In this document: positions 17,124-24,853 of the stretch, in pieces
How the letters are laid out: each line of letters starts with the position of its first letter
Position numbering within the stretch: the stretch's first letter is position 1
Source of the DNA: Exiguobacterium acetylicum DSM 20416
GTDB taxonomy: Bacteria > Bacillota > Bacilli > Exiguobacteriales > Exiguobacteriaceae
DNA: 64,000 bases
Assembly (NCBI RefSeq): GCF_000702605.1
Contig: NZ_JNIR01000001.1
Coordinates: 982,501-1,046,500, forward strand
Direction of reading: 5' to 3'
Position numbers and translations under genes: made by a program
The notes under the pieces: model-generated
Databases searched by the model: none
Told to the model about the DNA's origin: nothing
The model's input: only the letters and a program-made list of their open reading frames with translations

Positions 17124-17462
17124 TCATTGCTGTACATCATGTGGAGAGGGAGTCGGACGACGGGTGTGATGAAACACGAGATACCACCACTTTAATGTGT
17201 AGGCGAACAAGAAGACACACATCCATGCCCACGGTCGAAGTGTCGTCAATCCTTCGTAAAAATGTCTGAATTCTGTAATGTCAAGTCGGTACATGGAGTT
17301 CCAAATGAATAATGCATACATGAAAAGCATTGCTAACATCGCTCGAATCGATGCTTTTCTCAAGGCTGGATGCTTGATCGCGACGAAGATTGCACTGATA
17401 AGCGTGATGAAAAAGAAAGCATAGGACAATACCCACACCCACAAATCGTTGGTTGGTCCCAT
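17124..17462 (-). CDS. four-helix membrane protein
   Basis: 112 aa with hydrophobic segments at about residues 8-28, 38-55 and 75-98, plus a Trp-rich last helix (RPWAWMCVFLFAYTLKWWYLVF). GAGGAGG precedes ATG 17462. It lies 18 bp after the 17481 gene and 37 bp before the lipoprotein gene, so the three are likely co-transcribed. Family not recognised. Confidence 0.65.
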   Translation of the reverse strand: MGPTNDLWVWVLSYAFFFITLISAIFVAIKHPALRKASIRAMLAMLFMYALFIWNSMYRLDITEFRHFYEGLTTLRPWAWMCVFLFAYTLKWWYLVFHHTRRPTPSPHDVQQ

Positions 17463-17480
17463 ATGTATTTTCCTCCTCAG

Positions 17481-17762
17481 TTAATCATGGATGCGTCTAG
17501 AAGATCGTCTAAACAAAACAGAAAGAATGACATCGATCAGTAACCCGATCAAGAACCAACTGATCAAAGTCAGGATGTAGATCAGGAACAGCGGGATATG
17601 GAAGGAATCCAGCCAAGTTCCGAGGAAGGAACGTGACTCAAGTAGCCAGAAAACAGGGCTTGTGAGAAACAACAAGATGTTTTTGTCATCGTAACCGAAA
17701 GCATTAAATAAACAGACGGCAAGTGAAAGCAAGGGAAGCCAGAAACGAAAATCTTTTCGCAT
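17481..17762 (-). CDS. small membrane protein
   Basis: 93 aa, about three hydrophobic helices (residues 8-24, 29-41, 56-84) and a basic C end (RRSSRRIHD). CAGGAG precedes ATG 17762. First gene of the membrane/lipoprotein operon. Function unknown. Confidence 0.6.
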   Translation of the reverse strand: MRKDFRFWLPLLSLAVCLFNAFGYDDKNILLFLTSPVFWLLESRSFLGTWLDSFHIPLFLIYILTLISWFLIGLLIDVILSVLFRRSSRRIHD

Positions 17763-17843
17763 GATTATTCATCTCCTGTTTGAGTGGGATGCGTTTCATT
17801 GGACTTGAATCAAAAAAGCGGATAGACCGTCACCGCGTTCGTT

Positions 17844-18135
17844 CTACCGTGCACGAATTCCATAGATGTATGTTCCTTGAGCAGACGGTGCGGTGAAAAC
17901 GCCATTTTTTAATGAGACCTGCTCACTTTTTGTTTTTAAATCCCATCGTACGACTTGAAGTATATATGGTTCACTATCAAAAGAGAGATGGATTTTGTCG
18001 TTTGGTGACACGATGACGGGTTTACTTTTTCAGTCATATAGCGCATCGACATAAATCATGTCAGCACATTGAGCACTGAATAAACTAAACCAGCAAGAAG
18101 AATCTTGAACAGTCGAAATGGGCTTAATGTTTATT
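17844..18135 (-). pseudogene. decayed exported-protein gene, paralog of 31094-31531
   Basis: In one minus-strand frame from about 18135 to TAG 17844-17846 the translation reads ISTVQDSSCWFSLFSAQC, then ADMIYVDALYD, a TGA stop at 18030-18032, then KSKPVIVSPNDKIHLSF and so on to GTYIYGIRAR. It aligns with the intact protein at 31094 (TVQGSYCWDSLLRSQC, QKPVNVSAGAPVRIEL, NDQFNAPTEPGVYAYELNSRW), including both cysteines. The signal-peptide region and start codon are missing and there is an internal stop, so it is a relic. Confidence 0.7.
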
Positions 18136-18521
18136 TCGACTTATGGGTCGTAAGCTTCGGTACAAAATGGTTCAAAGTAAATAAAGTAGCAATCAGTATA
18201 GCTAAACAATCAATCAAAACATATTTCAGAATAGAAGTATTTTCTCTAAGAAATCAATATCATAAAACCTATAAATAGTCATTATATGGTTTTTTCCACA
18301 AAAGACTGTTGAATCCCTTCAAATGGATAGAGAAATTTTGAATGAGTCATCCGTTTCTATTTGTGACGGTTAGATGTTCGCAATTCATTGAAACCTTTTA
18401 AAGAGACAAACAATCGGTTTGGTATCAACATAGAGGGCACTTCTCTTATTGAATGGAATCACTAAACAAAAATGATGATGAGTAGGTTCTTTCGAAATTG
18501 ACGTTTTCGCCACATATAGAT
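18136..18521. other. gene-poor AT-rich stretch
   Basis: No intact gene seen. A short minus-strand open stretch just upstream of the relic (about 18140-18240, LIDCLAILIATLFTLNHFVPK) has one hydrophobic helix but no ribosome site; it may be the worn N-terminal part of a lost gene. Confidence 0.4.
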
Positions 18522-19645
18522 TTATCCCTCATTTTTCTCAACCTGTGTCATAGGTTTATACCATACAAGATTGCGTCCTCTTCGTTTCGCCTCATAGAGT
18601 GCTCGATCAGCATCTTGAACGATATCCTGCAGGTTCTCTTTCTTGTTATGAGACTGTTCATGAAAAGCTAAGCCAATCGATACGGTAATCTGAATAGGGT
18701 GCTCGTTCTTAATCTGATAGTCATAAATCGAGCTAGTTGCTCGAATGACTTCAGCCAGTTCATATGATCGGAATAACTGTAAGTTTGGACAGACCATGAT
18801 GAATTCTTCACCTCCATAACGACCGACAATGACGGAGTCCGGACAATGGTTTTGTAATAATCTACTGATTTGACGAAGAATCGCATCGCCTTGATCGTGT
18901 CCATATACATCATTGATACGCTTAAAATGATCGACGTCAAGCATTAAGATCGAAAAAGGAGTTTCTGTTTTTAGCAGTTGTCGAACAGATTCTTCAAGTT
19001 TTCGGCGATTATACAGACCGGTCAACCCGTCAATGCCTGCCTCCTGGCATGCTTGATGATAGCGGGCATATTGAGCACGTATCGTTTCGAGAGAGGCATG
19101 GATTAAAATACCCGATCCGAAGTGAATCAATATGAATTGTAGTGTATTCGTTTCCTTCATGTGTGAAGTCGATTCTATGAAATAAATGAGAGGAAGGGAA
19201 ATTAGGAGACTCGCCGCAAGCAGAACAAAAAAACTGATTGACTGGGTGATCATTCTTTTTTTCAGAAGTATGATGACATAGAAGACTACTCCATACGTGA
19301 GAACGTAACTCATGGCATGCCAAATGTCAGTCGTCTGATAGACAAAGAGACCTTGACAAAGTTGCAAGGACACTAGCGTGATAAGTCCGACTTGATGTCC
19401 TCCATAGTAGAGGCTGACCATTAAAAATAGGATGGATAAATCGATGGAAAATCCATGAAGATCAATTGCTTTTAGAAGGATCCAAATACTTGCAGCATTC
19501 GAGAACAAAATGAGTGAAACCAAATGAATGATACTTGAGAGTTCGGCTTGACGGGATTGAACCATTGAAAGAAAAATGCACTGGAGATCAGGATTAACAG
19601 TAGTGACGATACACTGACAATGAATTGATCCATAGCATGAAGCAT
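18522..19645 (-). pseudogene. membrane GGDEF diguanylate cyclase, frameshifted near N end
   Basis: An ATG at 19645 behind AAAGGA opens MLHAMDQFIVSVSSLLLILI, which runs out of frame after FFFQWFNPVKP; the rest of the protein (from about 19565 to 18522) is in another frame whose first ATG has no ribosome site. Joined, it matches the intact cyclase at 40764-41849 (LNHLILNVALTFFFVLIS, then FQFDLSITL against FSIDLSILF). The missing base lies between about 19535 and 19565. The rest is normal: five or six helices, then a GGDEF domain with GRYGGEEF intact and no RxxD inhibitory site. Translation from the internal ATG would lack only the first helix. Confidence 0.7.
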
Positions 19646-19865
19646 CGAAAAAATCCTTTCGTGAGGAACCGTTGATAGAGAGTCATCAGTAAGTATCAGA
19701 GCCATTCATTCAGACGATAGAAGTGGAATGGTAAAAATGATAAGAGGTGTCTAATCGATGTATCATTCTTATATCTTTAAGTATTAAGTATACGTCATAT
19801 GGTTATGTACCACTATCTATTTTTTGTAATATTCTAACTTTTTAAGGAGATTCAATTATGCACAG

Positions 19866-19902
19866 TAAAAAGAGTGATATCTTTTTTGCGATATCACACT
19901 CT
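19866..19902 (-). terminator. intrinsic terminator
   Basis: Stem GAGTG(TG)ATATC with GATATCACTC, loop GCAAAAAA, then TTTTTA on the minus strand. It ends the NmrA/Rrf2 transcription unit. Confidence 0.65.
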
Positions 19903-20001
19903 ATTTACTATAGGAAAGATTTCGTTATTTAAGTGGGATTCAAGATGAATCATCCAGCTTTTCTTGAAGAAATCATGTTCCTTTTACGAAGAAAGGAGGA
20001 A

Positions 20002-20856
20002 TCAATGCTTCTCCCAGTGGGCTTGATAATCGAGAATATATTGACTTAGGGGAATCGGCTCGGTACCAGTCACCTCGCGGAACTGACGGTTCGTTCGTTT
20101 CGTGAGTCCAAGACTAATCGGGAGGTGTAACATGATGACTTCATTGACGTAGCTTTTCGGATATCCTTTTTGAACCATCTTCATTTGGAAGAATGGAATC
20201 GAAGGGTTCGTGTAACGGATCGTCTTTCCTAGGAGTAGCGTCATCAGACTTGCGATCTCATGGAAACCGAAAACTTCCTCGCCATGCAACGTATAGACAC
20301 GATTGAAATGGGGAGCAGGATGTTCGAGGCAATGGATGACGAACGTCGCGATATCCCGGATGTCGATCATGCTTGTCTTCCCAAGACCAGCTGGCGTAAC
20401 GATTTGCTCGTGAAAACGGATGTCATCACGCATGAAGAGATTCAAATTTTGCATGTAGTATCCGGGACGGATGATCGTAAACGGGATGCCGGTCTCTTGA
20501 ATGATCTTTTCAATCGCATGGTGAGGTGTCAGCGGAAAGACTGGAACATCCTTGAACGAGAGATAAACAATGTGCCGGACTGAGGTGAAGCGCAAATAGC
20601 GCAGAAAGAGATGGAACTGTCGTGTTGATACTTGGGACGGATACATCAAAAAGAGTTGATCGACGCCTTTTAACGCTTGTGAAAACGTTGAGATATCGGC
20701 GTAGTCCAGGTGACGATAGTGAAAAGCATTGCCGAATTTCTCTGAAGCAGCTGCTGGGTCGATGACAGCCGCATGAAAGGGAATATGTCGCTTCATCATT
20801 GCATGACCGACGGCTAGTCCAACGTTTCCTGTGAATCCTGTTACTAAAATCGTCAT
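20002..20856 (-). CDS. NmrA-like NAD(P)-binding protein (copy 2)
   Basis: 284-aa atypical short-chain dehydrogenase fold. The N-terminal ILVTGFTGNVGLAVGHAM has the GxxGxxG nucleotide loop; YLSFKDVPVFP, PFTIIRPGYYMQNLNLFM and FVIHCLEHPAPHFNRVYTLHGEE are typical of NmrA/HSCARG relatives, which sense or reduce with NAD(P)H. The catalytic Tyr-x3-Lys is not evident, as in other NmrA proteins. Start ATG 20856 follows AGGAAGGA. It is a clear paralog of the 21646 gene (shared HHAIE/HHRIE, RPxYYMQNLN, RDIATFV/RDVATVV). Last gene of the unit. Confidence 0.8.
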   Translation of the reverse strand: MTILVTGFTGNVGLAVGHAMMKRHIPFHAAVIDPAAASEKFGNAFHYRHLDYADISTFSQALKGVDQLFLMYPSQVSTRQFHLFLRYLRFTSVRHIVYLSFKDVPVFPLTPHHAIEKIIQETGIPFTIIRPGYYMQNLNLFMRDDIRFHEQIVTPAGLGKTSMIDIRDIATFVIHCLEHPAPHFNRVYTLHGEEVFGFHEIASLMTLLLGKTIRYTNPSIPFFQMKMVQKGYPKSYVNEVIMLHLPISLGLTKRTNRQFREVTGTEPIPLSQYILDYQAHWEKH

Positions 20857-20909
20857 GTGTAACGTCCTTCCTGTACACTTGACTGAACTGCTGTTTGATG
20901 AGAAGTAAA

Positions 20910-21329
20910 TCATGATATGTCTAAGAAAAAGTGAGGTGGTAAATCGTCCGCTAATTGCTTTATCGTAACTTGATTGAGCGTATTAAAGAACGAAATCAGT
21001 GCAACATCTAATAGTTGATCTAACGCACGTACCTGATAACGCGTTCCCGGAAAAAGCGGACGTTCGAATAACGCGACGACATCTCCGACCCGGACAGTAT
21101 GACTCAATGGGAGGAGTTGAACACCGCCTTCTCGTCCAGCATGGGTTCGTAAAAGACCTGCTCTTCCTAAAATTGAAATAATCTTCGTGAGATGCTCGTA
21201 CGAGATGTTACATTGAAGCGAAATGTCTCTCGTCTTTACGTATTCTCCTCTTCGTGTCATCGATTTTGAGGTGTGTGCCAAAAAAAGTAATGTCAGTAAG
21301 CCATGTTCCGTAGCACGTTTCAACCGCAC
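20910..21329 (-). CDS. Rrf2-family transcriptional regulator
   Basis: 139 aa. Winged HTH at about residues 1-75: RLKRATEHGLLTLLFLA, then VKTRDISLQCNISYEHLTKIISILGRAGLLRTHAGREGGVQL, the standard Rrf2 pattern. The three-cysteine Fe-S cluster motif is absent (one Cys only), so it probably senses something other than iron-sulfur status. The start is GTG 21329, 8 nt after AAAGGAG; the ATG six codons upstream overlaps the ribosome site. It sits between two NmrA-like genes and likely controls them. Confidence 0.82.
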   Translation of the reverse strand: MRLKRATEHGLLTLLFLAHTSKSMTRRGEYVKTRDISLQCNISYEHLTKIISILGRAGLLRTHAGREGGVQLLPLSHTVRVGDVVALFERPLFPGTRYQVRALDQLLDVALISFFNTLNQVTIKQLADDLPPHFFLDIS

Positions 21330-21365
21330 GACCGCATCTCCTTTCATTTTTGACTGACGATGATA

Positions 21366-21659
21366 TCAGACAATCAAGAGGCAATATCGCGTCATGGAGG
21401 AAAAGGGCGCTTTCGTCATGTAAACATGCGTGTAGGAATCATCGAATGTGATCAAAGCAGAAATGAGGTGTGCGCGAATGTACCGACAGGAGAGGCTTCG
21501 CCGTTGAGGCGTAATCAGTTCATCTCTTCGAGAGTCGAAGTCGAGCAACAATTGCAATGGGTACTCTGTGAATATCGTCACCTGACAATGAATGCCGAGC
21601 CGGTGATAATAATCGACGATGCATTGACGAACGAACAGTGCTCGTTCATGAGTAATCAT
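21366..21659 (-). CDS. hypothetical protein between NmrA and Rrf2 genes
   Basis: 97 aa, no membrane helix. MITHERALFVRQCIVDYYHRL is probably helical, followed by strands (CQVTIFTEYPLQLLLDF). ATG 21659 follows AGGAGGG and overlaps the end of the upstream NmrA gene by 14 bp, showing coupling. An open frame on the opposite strand lacks a ribosome site. No family recognised; its position suggests a role with the NmrA proteins. Confidence 0.6.
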   Translation of the reverse strand: MITHERALFVRQCIVDYYHRLGIHCQVTIFTEYPLQLLLDFDSRRDELITPQRRSLSCRYIRAHLISALITFDDSYTHVYMTKAPFSSMTRYCLLIV

Positions 21660-22524
21660 ATGCTTTGCCCTCCTCTTCATTTACCCAATCGGATAGGTGG
21701 TCTTTTATATATTGCCGAAGGGTGATCGGTCGTTCACCAATTAGTTCTAGAAAGTGGTTATCCGTCTCATCCGCTAGACCTAATAAGATCGGCACATGAA
21801 GTTTGATGATTTCATTGGTTTCTTCGTAAGACAATCCATGTTGCATCATAAAGGACCGGAAAAAATCAATCGACGGGTTCGTATACATGATCTCTGTTTC
21901 AAGTTCTTCTCCGAGAAGCCGGGCGACTTCGTAAAAATTGTAAGCCGCTTCACCGCTGATCGTATAGATTTTATTGAAGTGAGTGGCTGGGTTTTCAAGA
22001 CACGTCATCACGACGGTCGCTACGTCACGGGCATCAATCATGCACGTCTTACCAATTCCTGCCGGTGCGAAGAGGTGTGCATGATCTCGTAACATATCTC
22101 GCATGAACATGTTTAAATTCTGCATGTAGTAGCTAGGACGAATGATCGTGTAGGGAATGTCGGTTTGGCGAATGACGACTTCAATACGATGATGTGGCGT
22201 GAATGGGAGGGATAGAGCGTCTTTGGCTGAGAGGTAGACGATGTGTTGCAGGGCAGTCTGTCTGAGATAATGAATAAAATATTCGAATGTCTCCAAGTCC
22301 GCGTTTGCAGGAAATTCGAGAAAGATTTGATCGCATCCTGCGAGTGCCTCTACGAACGTCGAGGCATCCTGGACATCGAATCGACGAAAGTCAAAATGCT
22401 CTCCGTATAATTCGGAAGCAGCTTGTGGATCGGATACCCCGATGCAAAAAGGCTGTTCTTCCGTGCGCATACGTTGGCTGACGAGCTGCCCGATCGGTGA
22501 AGAAAAGTCCGTAATGAAAATCAT
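21646..22524 (-). CDS. NmrA-like NAD(P)-binding protein (copy 1)
   Basis: 292 aa, paralog of the 20002 protein. The nucleotide loop is altered (IFITDFSSPIGQLV in place of GxxGxxG), so cofactor binding may be weak or lost. Conserved blocks YLSAKDALSLPFTPHH, PYTIIRPSYYMQNLNMFMRD and VVMTCLENPATHFNKIYTISGE remain. AGGAAAGGA precedes ATG 22524. First gene of the four-gene unit; the upstream 230 bp is AT-rich and should hold the promoter. Confidence 0.78.
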   Translation of the reverse strand: MIFITDFSSPIGQLVSQRMRTEEQPFCIGVSDPQAASELYGEHFDFRRFDVQDASTFVEALAGCDQIFLEFPANADLETFEYFIHYLRQTALQHIVYLSAKDALSLPFTPHHRIEVVIRQTDIPYTIIRPSYYMQNLNMFMRDMLRDHAHLFAPAGIGKTCMIDARDVATVVMTCLENPATHFNKIYTISGEAAYNFYEVARLLGEELETEIMYTNPSIDFFRSFMMQHGLSYEETNEIIKLHVPILLGLADETDNHFLELIGERPITLRQYIKDHLSDWVNEEEGKAYDYS

Positions 22525-22757
22525 GGGAAAATTCCTTTCCTCTCTTAGATGAACGAGGCATCACTGATGTTGGAAAGTGGTAAATAAAATACTTGTATTA
22601 GTTATATAATACCCTAATTATCTTTCAAATACTTGATATATGATAATTACTGCTAAAAACATAATTAAGTGTTCCATTTATTCAATATATGAACCTTAAT
22701 AATCAAAAAAATTAATTATTAATACTTATGTTTACATATCTAGGTTTATTATGAATA

Positions 22758-23279
22758 TTACTTGACGTACTTGTCGTGAAAGCTATCGTAAATTTGCGCG
22801 TATGTTTCCTTGAGTGACCTAATCGCATTCACGTCTGTTCCGATGACATCCACTACATCAGTCGACACATACAAAAGGAAATCCGAGTCAAAGAAGACGA
22901 TGTAAGCTGGTGTGTGCCCTCGATAGACGTTTAAGCAGTAGGAGATGATTTCATCTAGCTTTATATGTTTCACATGTGCATATACGACACCCGTATGAGC
23001 TCCTTCATCTTCCACGATATACTCTTTCCAGTTTCGAATCATGATCGATGATCCTACTCGTGCCTTTGCTAAGTAGCGCCGATGATGATGGATGTATGCA
23101 GCAACGAATAGAAGGTGGATGGATCTGTCTTCTTGAAAAATCGTCTGAAGAATTTCTTTCAACTGCGAGGCATTTAGGTCTTCCATTAAAAAGCGGATAC
23201 GGCGTTCTGGTGTTGACTGAAAATAGGGTGTTGGCTTCCTGATATCAAGCTCGATCTGGAACCAAGATAAATCAAGCAT
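22758..23279 (-). CDS. hypothetical protein (DUF3885-like C end)
   Basis: 173 aa, cytosolic. The C-terminal half (AYIVFFDSDFLLYVSTDVVDVIG, then LKETYAQIYDSFHDKY) is reminiscent of DUF3885-type domains, with a strand pair followed by an amphipathic helix; I cannot confirm this. GAGGAG precedes ATG 23279. It lies 20 bp after the 23300 gene, so both are probably one unit. Genes of this look are often orphan immunity proteins, but no toxin is nearby. Confidence 0.55.
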   Translation of the reverse strand: MLDLSWFQIELDIRKPTPYFQSTPERRIRFLMEDLNASQLKEILQTIFQEDRSIHLLFVAAYIHHHRRYLAKARVGSSIMIRNWKEYIVEDEGAHTGVVYAHVKHIKLDEIISYCLNVYRGHTPAYIVFFDSDFLLYVSTDVVDVIGTDVNAIRSLKETYAQIYDSFHDKYVK

Positions 23280-23299
23280 ATAGAAGTCTCCTCATTCTA

Positions 23300-23770
23300 T
23301 TAAAGTTTTGATGACGAATAGGGAATGTGACGGATGAAGGCATCCAGCTGAATGTCGAAGTACGCTTCAAGATCGAATCGAAGTTGCCTTTCTAAATCAG
23401 ATAAGCACATCACTAAGGTGTCGAGAGGAAAAACAGTGTTCATCCGTTCATCGCCCCAAATCGATTGAATGCGACCTTGATCCGTGGAAGGGACCATCGA
23501 TACGATTGCCCCTTCTTCATCATGATCAAACTCCACCGAATAATAAGAAAAGGCAGGAATGAATGAAGGCGTCACCGATCTTTTCCACCGATACAACGAT
23601 TTATAAAACTCGAAGATGGATAACGATGTTTCGAGATATAGTGCATGATCAATGATGATTTTGACATTCGCTTCAATCGACAGAATGGTGGGAATGTCCC
23701 TTGCTGAAGCATTTGAAATAGCGTTCGGTGAATTTAAAAAATCATACGTACATCTGATTTGAGAAGACAA
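23300..23770 (-). CDS. hypothetical protein
   Basis: 156 aa, cytosolic. Starts at TTG 23770, 8 nt after CCGGAG; the ATG at 23776 is too close to that site. Beta-rich middle (ANVKIIIDHALYLE, YYSVEFDHDEEGAIVSMVP) with a conserved-looking FEFYKSLYRWKR segment and a C-terminal helix. Family not recognised. Lies just upstream of the 22758 gene and downstream of the EamA transporter. Confidence 0.55.
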   Translation of the reverse strand: MSSQIRCTYDFLNSPNAISNASARDIPTILSIEANVKIIIDHALYLETSLSIFEFYKSLYRWKRSVTPSFIPAFSYYSVEFDHDEEGAIVSMVPSTDQGRIQSIWGDERMNTVFPLDTLVMCLSDLERQLRFDLEAYFDIQLDAFIRHIPYSSSKL

Positions 23771-23798
23771 GTTCATCACTCCGGTTCATGAATTGACA

Positions 23799-24692
23799 TT
23801 AGCTGAATACTTTATTTCGTTGCCGAAACGGACGAATCCCTAGAGCAATCGAAGCCCCGATGCAACTAAATAGACACCCGATGATTAAAGGAAGAGACAG
23901 CGTCGATTCACCGATCAATACTGAAGCAACACCGCCGATCAACGGGAATAGTGCTACCATATAGCCGCTCTTCGCACCACCGATCCGTTCGACGAGTTTC
24001 AAATAAAACAGCCAGGCAAGAAACGATGCGATCACGGTTAAATACAGTAAGGCAGAAAGATAGGTAACGGTTGTCGGGAGCGTAAGCGGTGTTCCTTGAA
24101 TCATGACGATTGCGCCCATCAGTAGACTCGCGACAGTGAATCCAATCGCGTTGGCGTGGACCGGGTTGATTCGTTGCTTGGCGTTCCGCGCTGAACTGGC
24201 GTCACCCACTGCTGTTAATAGCGTGCCGACCAAGGCAATCAAGACACCTTTTAAATCGGTCAGTCCATGGATGCTGCTTAGACTCGGAACAATCAGGACA
24301 CCGACGCCGATGATACCAAAACATCCGCCAATCCAAACGCGCGCATGGAGGGTCTCTTTTAAAAACAAGCGCAGAGCGATTGGTGTCAGAATGACCTTGA
24401 GTGAGAAAATCAACGTCACGATGGCGGCAGAGCTTAACATCGTCGCGTAATAGAGACATAAGTAACTCAGAGCGAAGTTACAGACTCCGAATACGACGAT
24501 GAAAGGCATGTCCGTCGCGGTAGGTTTGTTCATTCGTTTAACAAATAACGCGAATAGGATGAAGAGAACAGCGGTCATTGCTAATCGATAGGTCAGGGAT
24601 ACTTCCAAGGCGACAGGTGTTCCTTGGATTTTGACAGCAATGAAGTTCAGTCCCCAGACGATCAAACAAAATAGATACATGAAATATGTCAT
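23799..24692 (-). CDS. EamA/DMT-family transporter
   Basis: 297 aa with ten hydrophobic helices in two tandem EamA repeats (about residues 5-135 and 148-285); the repeat signatures are VWGLNFIAVK at the start and the later SFLAWLFYLKLVERIGGAKSG. Members export metabolites such as amino acids or act on drugs; the substrate is unknown. CGGAG precedes ATG 24692. Likely first gene of the unit with the two hypothetical genes after it. Confidence 0.85.
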   Translation of the reverse strand: MTYFMYLFCLIVWGLNFIAVKIQGTPVALEVSLTYRLAMTAVLFILFALFVKRMNKPTATDMPFIVVFGVCNFALSYLCLYYATMLSSAAIVTLIFSLKVILTPIALRLFLKETLHARVWIGGCFGIIGVGVLIVPSLSSIHGLTDLKGVLIALVGTLLTAVGDASSARNAKQRINPVHANAIGFTVASLLMGAIVMIQGTPLTLPTTVTYLSALLYLTVIASFLAWLFYLKLVERIGGAKSGYMVALFPLIGGVASVLIGESTLSLPLIIGCLFSCIGASIALGIRPFRQRNKVFS

Positions 24693-24792
24693 GGTTCGAC
24701 TCCGTTCTAAATATGTCGTAATGTAACTTCCATGACTCAGTGTATCAGAGAAGTGTGGTATTCGGATTGCTGAAGTGGCGTTCGTAGGAATT

Positions 24793-24821
24793 AAAAGAGC
24801 AACATCGAGATGATGTTGCTC
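24793..24821 (-). terminator. intrinsic terminator
   Basis: GAGCAACATC pairs with GATGTTGCTC around a 5-nt loop, followed by TTTTAA on the minus strand, 33 bp after the permease gene. Confidence 0.8.
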
Positions 24822-24853
24822 ATACGTAGAAAACAGGTTTAATTCGTACGCTT

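Noticed and set aside
21360-21725. Plus-strand open frame of 121 codons
   Set aside because: It has no ribosome site and lies antisense to the 97-aa gene 21366-21659, which has AGGAGGG and couples to the upstream gene.
22530-22757. AT-rich region with TTAATAAT/ATTATTAA dyad
   Set aside because: Low-complexity AT; the dyad is expected by chance at this composition.
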